From assembly GCA_013399895.1 (NCBI GenBank), contig VXBA01003833.1:56796-120795 (forward strand): 64,000 nt of DNA. Direction: 5' to 3'. Below, in pieces: positions 58,111-64,000 of this stretch (within the stretch, counting starts at the first letter, position 1; every line of letters starts with the position of its first letter). The translations under genes were made by a program, and so were the position numbers. Origin of the DNA: Serilophus lunatus. Lineage: Eukaryota; Chordata; Aves; Passeriformes; Eurylaimidae. The notes beneath the pieces are model-generated. The model was not told the origin of the DNA, made no database searches, and was given only the letters and a program-made list of their open reading frames with translations.

Positions 58111-58340
58111 ACAGAATCACAGAATCATTAAGGTTGGAGAAGACCTCCAAGATCATCAAGCCCAACCTTTGACCAAATCCCTCTGAATCACATCTCAAAG
58201 TGCCTCATCCAACAATTCCAGGGGTGTTAACTCCGCCGCTGCCCTGGGCAGACTATTTCCCAATGCCTGACTGTTTCACTGAAGAAATTTTTCCTAATAT
58301 CCAACCTGAACCTCCCCTGGCACAGCTTGAGGCCTAATGA
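58111..58340 (-). mobile_element. CR1 LINE 3' end
   Basis: 'ACAGAATCACAGAATCATTA', 'AGGTTGGAGAAGACCTCCAA', 'GATCATCAAGCCCAACCTTT', 'CCAATGCCTGACTGTTTCAC', 'TGAAGAAATTTTTCCTAATA', 'TCCAACCTGAACCTCCCCTG', 'GCACAGCTTGAGGCC' is a well-preserved complement of the classic CR1 tail, of a different subfamily from the 30137-type copies. Confidence 0.93.
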
Positions 58341-59419
58341 AATACAGTTTTTGAGATCATGCCATTTTTAATTTTTTTGAGATAATGCTAAATGAAATTC
58401 AGCTTTTGGAATTTAAACTAAAAAGGGCTTTTAAGTTGAATTTGGAGTTACAAAGTAGGGATAATCTAGAAACTTGAAAGGCAATACAAGAACATATTGT
58501 TTGTAAAAGCTTGAGCATGAGAGTTCTTATCTCTGCTAAACAGGCTCAGCAGTGTCTTATTTCCTACAGTCCAACCAAAATATGTAGAGCTATTCTCACT
58601 AAAGGCTGTTCTTTTCAAGTAGTGTCAAAAGCTGCTATAAAGTGCAAGTTAGATGAGGTTCTACTGCAGCTGTAGCCCCACAGGGTGAGCAAAAATCTTA
58701 AATGGAAAGTTACTCCTATTTTACATAACTGGTCTTATCCCAAGAGCACATTTTCAGTAGAAGCTTAAGTACATTTATTGATTAAGAGGGAAATCAAAGA
58801 GATCCCAGGCAGAGTACTTTGAAAATGGCCATTGACTGCCAAACATATTCTGAACTTCAGCTGAGATGAAAGTTGGAAGCAAGTCCTCATTGCCAGATAT
58901 CCTGACAGGGTTGGGAACATTCCATATGGAACTCCAGAAGCAAAGTAATGAATACATGATTTCTTTCTCTGCTATCTGAGCTGTGACTCATCCTGGAGGC
59001 TTTATGCTCATGTTGTTTCCATAACAACATGACATGAAGCACAGCTCAAGTGTTTGTGTGAGGGTGTGGAAGGACAGTGTCTGCTTCTCTAACGGAACCT
59101 GGTCAAGGGCATTTTGCACGGCAAAATAAAAAACGGAATTAAGGGAATCAGGAAGCCATGAACAGGAGCACACAAGCACACAAACCTGACTGACAAATGA
59201 GGGAGCTGTTGATGAGAAACAGTTGATGGGGTGTGTGAGAGTATTCCAGCGAGATTGTCTGGCCAGGCACCTGGGAGACTGAGAAATTAAGGGAGAAAGG
59301 TAGAAACCAGAAAGAAGATGTATACAAAGGCACAGAGTTGACAGCACAATGACAAGAAATGAAGCCACTCATTTACAGTTATTGCTGGGCTGTGGGGAAA
59401 CTGCAGGCACCATTTCCAG
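58341..59419. other. Unique DNA with a 9-bp inverted repeat
   Basis: A hairpin-capable site at 59009-59031 (CATGTTGTT, TCCAT, AACAACATG). The 126-codon (58988-59368) and 111-codon (59287-59622) minus frames have no recognised domain; the latter runs through the next CR1. Confidence 0.5.
59009..59031. repeat. Perfect 9-bp inverted repeat, 5-base spacer
   Basis: CATGTTGTT at 59009-59017 and AACAACATG at 59023-59031. AT-rich arms, so a weak hairpin; no function inferred. Confidence 0.9.
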
Positions 59420-59640
59420 GAAACTAAGCTTGGATACTGGGGAGAAATCCTTCCCTGTGAGGGTGGGCAGGCCCTGGCACAGGGTGCCCAGAGAAGCTGT
59501 GGCTGCCCCATCCCTGGAAGTGCCCAAGGCCAGGTTGGAGCCCCCTGGGATAGTGGGAGGTGTCCCTGCCTGGGGGTGGGATGGGAGGGGCTTTGAGGTC
59601 CTTTCCAACCCAAACCATCCAAGGATTTTATGGCATTGCC
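59420..59640 (+). mobile_element. CR1 LINE 3' end fragment
   Basis: 'GAGAAATCCTTCCCTGTGAG', 'GGTGGGCAGGCCCTGGCACA', 'GCCCCATCCCTGGAAGTGCC', 'GGAGCCCCCTGGGATAGTGG', 'GAGGTCCTTTCCAACCCAAA', 'CCATCCAAGGATTTTATGG' is a plus-strand CR1 end of the same subfamily as 30137-30550 and 49138-49691. Confidence 0.92.
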
Positions 59641-59960
59641 ACTGATGTGATTGGGAATGAGAGGCCTGTGGTGTCACTCACTGGAACCAGCGGGAGTTCG
59701 AAGCTCCTCCAGTCAGGAGTGTGAGTCCCAGAAGCAGGGACTGGGCTCACTGTGGGAGGGGCGACGAGGGGCTCCCACCCAAGGCTGGAGGTGGATCCTG
59801 GGTCACAGCCCTGGGGCTGCCTCTGAGGGGCAGGGGCTGCATCCCCCCAAAAGGGAGTGTGGGCTGTGCATGTGCATCCACCAGCAAATTCCGAGCTTGG
59901 CTAGCTGGCACATGGAGAACTCTGGCCTGTGGGATTTGCTGCATCAGTTCCCTTTCACAG
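59641..59960. other. GC-richer unassigned block next to CR1
   Basis: About 320 bases richer in G and C than the surroundings, with overlapping 106- and 102-codon plus frames and a 65-codon minus frame. No domain is recognised, and the words do not match the CR1 parts seen elsewhere in the window. It may be an unrecognised repeat or simply GC-rich unique DNA. Confidence 0.35.
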
Positions 59961-62900
59961 GATGTTTTTAAAGATTTGTGTCTATCTAGAGGTGTGAAGG
60001 AAACAAATCCACCACAAACAGCTTCTTAATATTAAATCTGTATTAATGTCTGTGGTAGCACATATAACACAAATCCTTTGGGATCCTGAACACTGAAGAC
60101 ATGCAGAGGGAAGGGCAGGAATAAAATAAAAGCTCTCATTCTACTTTCCTCAAACCTGTGCACTGATTAACTATGACCTCATGAAATGTCATCTTTCAAA
60201 AGTATTCAAAAGGTATTAGATGTAGGGGAAAGTGTACAAAAGGAACAAGAATATTAATCCTGTTAACAGGATGTTAATCCCTCCATATGCTGAGAAAACA
60301 CAATTAACTACATTACAATAGAAATAATTACTGAAGATTCCAACACAACTAAGGCAGCATATTATGATTATTTTTTTTCCTTCAAAAAGCTGGAAGGTCC
60401 CAGTTGAATCCCAAGTGTTATCCATCTTAAAGCGAGCATTGTAAGAACATTACATGCAGGTACCCACTGAAGCAATAAGATTTTGAATGTCCTTCAGACA
60501 CCCTTAAGGGGAAAAATTGATTTCTCTACAAGATTGTTAAATCTCAGAACATTTAGTTCAGCACTTCAAGAAGAGGAAGACATGATTACTTACTACGTCC
60601 AAAACATTGAAGATTCTTAGCATCTTACATAATACAGTCAAGGAGAGAATACAATTCTCATGGCATTTACTGCTGTGTTTGAAAATCTTTTTCTTCTTTC
60701 ATTTCCCTGATCATTTATTTAGTTTTTCAATAATATGAATGATATAGTCAACAGACAAGAGTGTTCCCTTGAACTTTGCAATCTCATCCACAGCCCTACC
60801 CTGTGTGCACTTGAAAACTAGAACATTGGTATAAAAGCTCATTCTCAAAGCAGAACAAGGGTTTTTTTCCTCCTATGCTCACGTTTTCCTCTCCAATGTA
60901 CAACTGGTTGTGCAGATATTCCAGAAAATAATTGTGCACTCAGTTCAGGGACCACGCCCTGCATCCTCAGTGACTTAGTGCAAGCTTAAACTCAGCTAAG
61001 ATCCTGTTCAGAGGAAAGAATTTAAGATGTTTGAAGCCCTCTGTTCCTGATTTTTCAGGGGGCCAATATTTGGATAACTCCATGTAGATTTCCTTGGTGG
61101 AAACAAAAGGATGTGGTTAAGACAAAGGACAGCCACCCTCAATCTATAACCAAAGTAAAAAAGGTCTTAAAAATAGAAGGTCTTGACATTATTCATTGTG
61201 TATAAACCCTCTGTTTATTGATTATAACCTATTTCATTCAGGACTATTTGCTTTCAGACTTTGAGGCAGAGGTTTAGGACAGAATTTTCATCTTTATTCC
61301 TTATTTCTAATCCTTGTTGTACCACAGTATGTGACAGCCCTGGACAACTTACAGCAGTGCCTTCCATTCAGTAGCTGTAAAATCAAATTAATTTACGATA
61401 TTGAAGTGTTTAGTAAACACATAAAGACACTCTTTCTGTTCAGATGATAAGAAAACAATGGTATCTTTCCTCTCAAAGAAAATCAAAGGAAACGTAATGA
61501 TCAAGACATGATTTCTCCCCTCCAGACACATTAGCAGAGTAAGCACTAAAGAAAAACCATGTTGGCACAACAAGAAATGGACAAGACAATGTGGGCAAGA
61601 AGGAATTTCAGATAAAAATCAGAGGCAGGACTGCAGGAACTCAGAAAGAATATTTTGAGGATTTGAACTTTGAGGTCTGTCTGTATTAATTGATAAAAAG
61701 CTTCATCTAATACTGCTTTATATTTCCTTGAGTATTTAAGACACAGTAAGAACTGTAAGAGTTTGAGGCTGGTAAGTGTTACACTTCTAAGTAGTTTATG
61801 TTCCTATTAATCTACCTGACTGTTGAACATGATAAATCTGGGTCTTTTTTCTTTGCAGGAGATAAAGCAGTTCTGTCTCTTCTGCCCATTCTGTAAATTC
61901 ACTAGTGAACACTGAAGAGCTGCAAATTGTTATTCCTTATCTGAAATACAGGCAATTTCACCCCCTGCTACTTCCCTGTTGCTGCAGCAACAGAGGAAAT
62001 TCTGAGTGCTCAGTATACTGTCCTTGTCTGGAGCTTGATTCTAGTGGCCAATACATAACTTATGTGTCTTTCCTAACTGGTAATTAAACGAGATATTTGA
62101 TTTAAGATACTGTGTTTCTTTGGGAGATCACTCTTGAGACGTTAGATCTCTACTTTGACTTAATATGCTGATCTTTTCCATATGTAGCTTTTCAAAATCT
62201 GTATCAGCCTTTAATTTATTTTCAGTTTGTGTAAATAGTCTATCTTTGTTTGCTTTTGTGAGTTATGTTTTCTGTACTCACACAGGAATATCATTGAGAA
62301 AATTCCCTTTTAAATTCAGAATTACAAGACAAATAAAAGAACATAATTGACAACCCAGTTGGACAAATACTGCAAAATATTCTCAGGAACATTTAATTGA
62401 AGAAAAGTAATTTCAATTGGAATATATCTGACAATCCTCCATGAATTTTTAAAAGCACTGGAGAATGAAAATATTTGTTTGGAAGCAGGTTTATGGGAAA
62501 TTGTTGAAAATATTCATTATAATATTCATTTAGGATAATGTGCAACCTGCTTTAGTAGAATTACTTGTAAAGTAAATGAAGCCTTTTGAGGCTATTGGGG
62601 TTTGTTCATCCCACAGATTGTGCCAACCAAGTAAAGCCTATCAAAATTCAACTGGATGCCACTTAAAAAGGTATAGAAGAGCTGTGCACTTTAGTGGTGC
62701 TTTCAACACCTTGGCTTTTTGGCTGTGGGCAGTGAAGCAGCTGATGAAAGGAGACCCATTCCCAGCTTTATGAAAGGCCATCCATTCCCAACAATATGAT
62801 TGTGACTATATTGTTGTGGTGGCTGCAGAGAGAGAACTATGATCCCTTGCTTGGCACAGGTCACACTCACTGAGCTATGGCAGACCTCTTACATTTGCTG

Positions 62901-64000
62901 TCAGGGCAGGACCTCTGACACCAAGCTCAGCCATTCCCATCCCCCTCAGCTGTGCCAGGTGCACGTACAGCCATTTCGTTGGAAAACATTCCCTGTACTG
63001 CTCATCAGCCACTTGTAATAGCTTTTAATCAGCCCAGACACTGCAGTTCACAGCTTTTTACTAAGGCAACATTTTCTGTGATAGTTTCATAAAGCAGATC
63101 AAAACTGGTGTGCCCAAGTGCCTGAAAGACTTTTAGGAATAACATATAGTTGAAAAAAAATAGCACTTCTATTGTGTGTTTTTAATGAACCTCAAGCATC
63201 TGAATTGAGTGATAAAAGAATTATGGAATTAGAATTACAAGATTTTCACTCATTTGCATCTGTATTGTTTTCAGCTGCAGGTTTGCAAGTCTCATTTGGG
63301 GAATGTTGCCAATACTGCAATAGCCTGAGGAACAGTTTTGGCTCCAACTCAGTGTGTAAAAATCCATGGAGCGTTTTTGTATTCTAAATTGTCTCTTTCA
63401 AAATCCAGTAATACAGCAAGTGAAGAAATGAAGGAATATTTGAAACCCCATCAGCAAGTCTTACATGGGTATGTTATGGAACATCATCCCATAACCCTTC
63501 ACACTGAAAATAAGGTATTGGAATATAAAAGCAGAATTGTTTGATGCCCATTGTTCACTGTCAATTCTCATCATGTATCACCGTTATATAAACACCTGTG
63601 CTAAAAATCTTTGTGCTGGAAACGCCAGAGAGCATGTACAGTATTCATTTCCAGTCAAAACATTTAATTCCTCTCTATACAAAATACTTTTTTCCCCCAT
63701 ATTCTTTTCAAGATTAATAACATTTCTTTCTGCTTATATGCTAGGGCAAACACACAGATTTTGTGATAAAATTTACATATAACAGACATTTGAACAGTTT
63801 AATTGGCACATCCTTAAATAACTCATAACTTCTTAGCTGGCTAAATGGGAAAAAAAAATCTCAATTATCTTAATACATTTCAACTTTTCACCTGTGTTTC
63901 AAGACTTTTGCTACTGTTACTCTCATGAACAGCTTTATTGGATGTAGCTGCTTGAATTCTAAGATAATTTTGTCAGAGCTGGGTGATGTTCTGTGGCTTC
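59961..64000. other. Unique AT-rich DNA to the window end
   Basis: Four kilobases without any recognised repeat family, RNA or coding exon. Frames are 81 codons or fewer. One strong-looking 3' splice acceptor occurs at 61857-61858 (T-rich tract plus TTTGCAG), followed by 18 open codons and a TGA at 61913-61915. I do not call it an exon. Confidence 0.5.

Noticed and set aside
1..64000. tRNA, rRNA or CRISPR array
   Set aside because: No box A/B pair with cloverleaf arms, no rRNA core words, and no regularly spaced direct repeats with unique spacers were seen on either strand.

Overview
The window looks like a stretch of bird genome, most likely a songbird, and it lies in a gene-poor intergenic or intronic region. 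The organism call rests on about 25 fragments of CR1 retrotransposons (the dominant avian LINE). They carry the usual CR1 3' end, in which a 'CCTTCCAACC' block is followed by short ATTCTGTGATTCT-type repeats, on one strand or the other. Several share a GC-rich 3' segment (a block around 'GCCCCATCCCTGG') that I associate with songbird CR1 subfamilies. Unique sequence between them is AT-rich and CpG-poor by eye. The species and the locus cannot be named from the sequence alone.

No protein-coding host gene, rRNA, tRNA, CRISPR array or bacterial-type operon was found. Only four open reading frames exceed about 145 codons outright, plus one of 146. Nearly all of the long ones are CR1-derived: a 206-codon remnant of the CR1 reverse-transcriptase polyprotein (39653-40303, +), and spurious GC-rich frames inside CR1 3' ends (around 10.9-11.4, 12.3-12.8, 30.1-30.6 and 49.2-49.7 kb). 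A 146-codon frame near 41 kb and a 138-codon frame near 19.5 kb resemble nothing I recognise.

Layout: 0-0.15 kb degenerate TATC/TCTA repeat; 0.15-8.4 kb mostly unique AT-rich DNA with two short CR1 tails; 8.5-14.9 kb a CR1 cluster (five copies in both orientations) plus a probable solo LTR (about 12.75-13.13 kb); 15-19.7 kb unique; about 19.75-20.4 kb a second probable solo LTR; 21.0-21.34 kb a possible conserved non-coding element; 21.56-21.86 kb a long (TTTTA)n array holding the only N; 22-24 kb AT-rich low-complexity tracts; 26.8-37.2 kb scattered CR1s, including a decayed reverse-transcriptase segment at 33.5-34.1 kb; 38.66 kb a 46-base poly(A); 39.6-40.5 kb the most complete CR1; 42-60 kb further CR1 tails; 60-64 kb unique sequence with no recognised element.

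Nothing here amounts to a new biological system. The best follow-ups are the two LTR candidates, the decay state of the two CR1 coding remnants, the candidate regulatory element near 21.2 kb, the isolated poly(A) tract, and several precise palindromes. All repeat boundaries were judged by eye from remembered family features and can be off by tens of bases.
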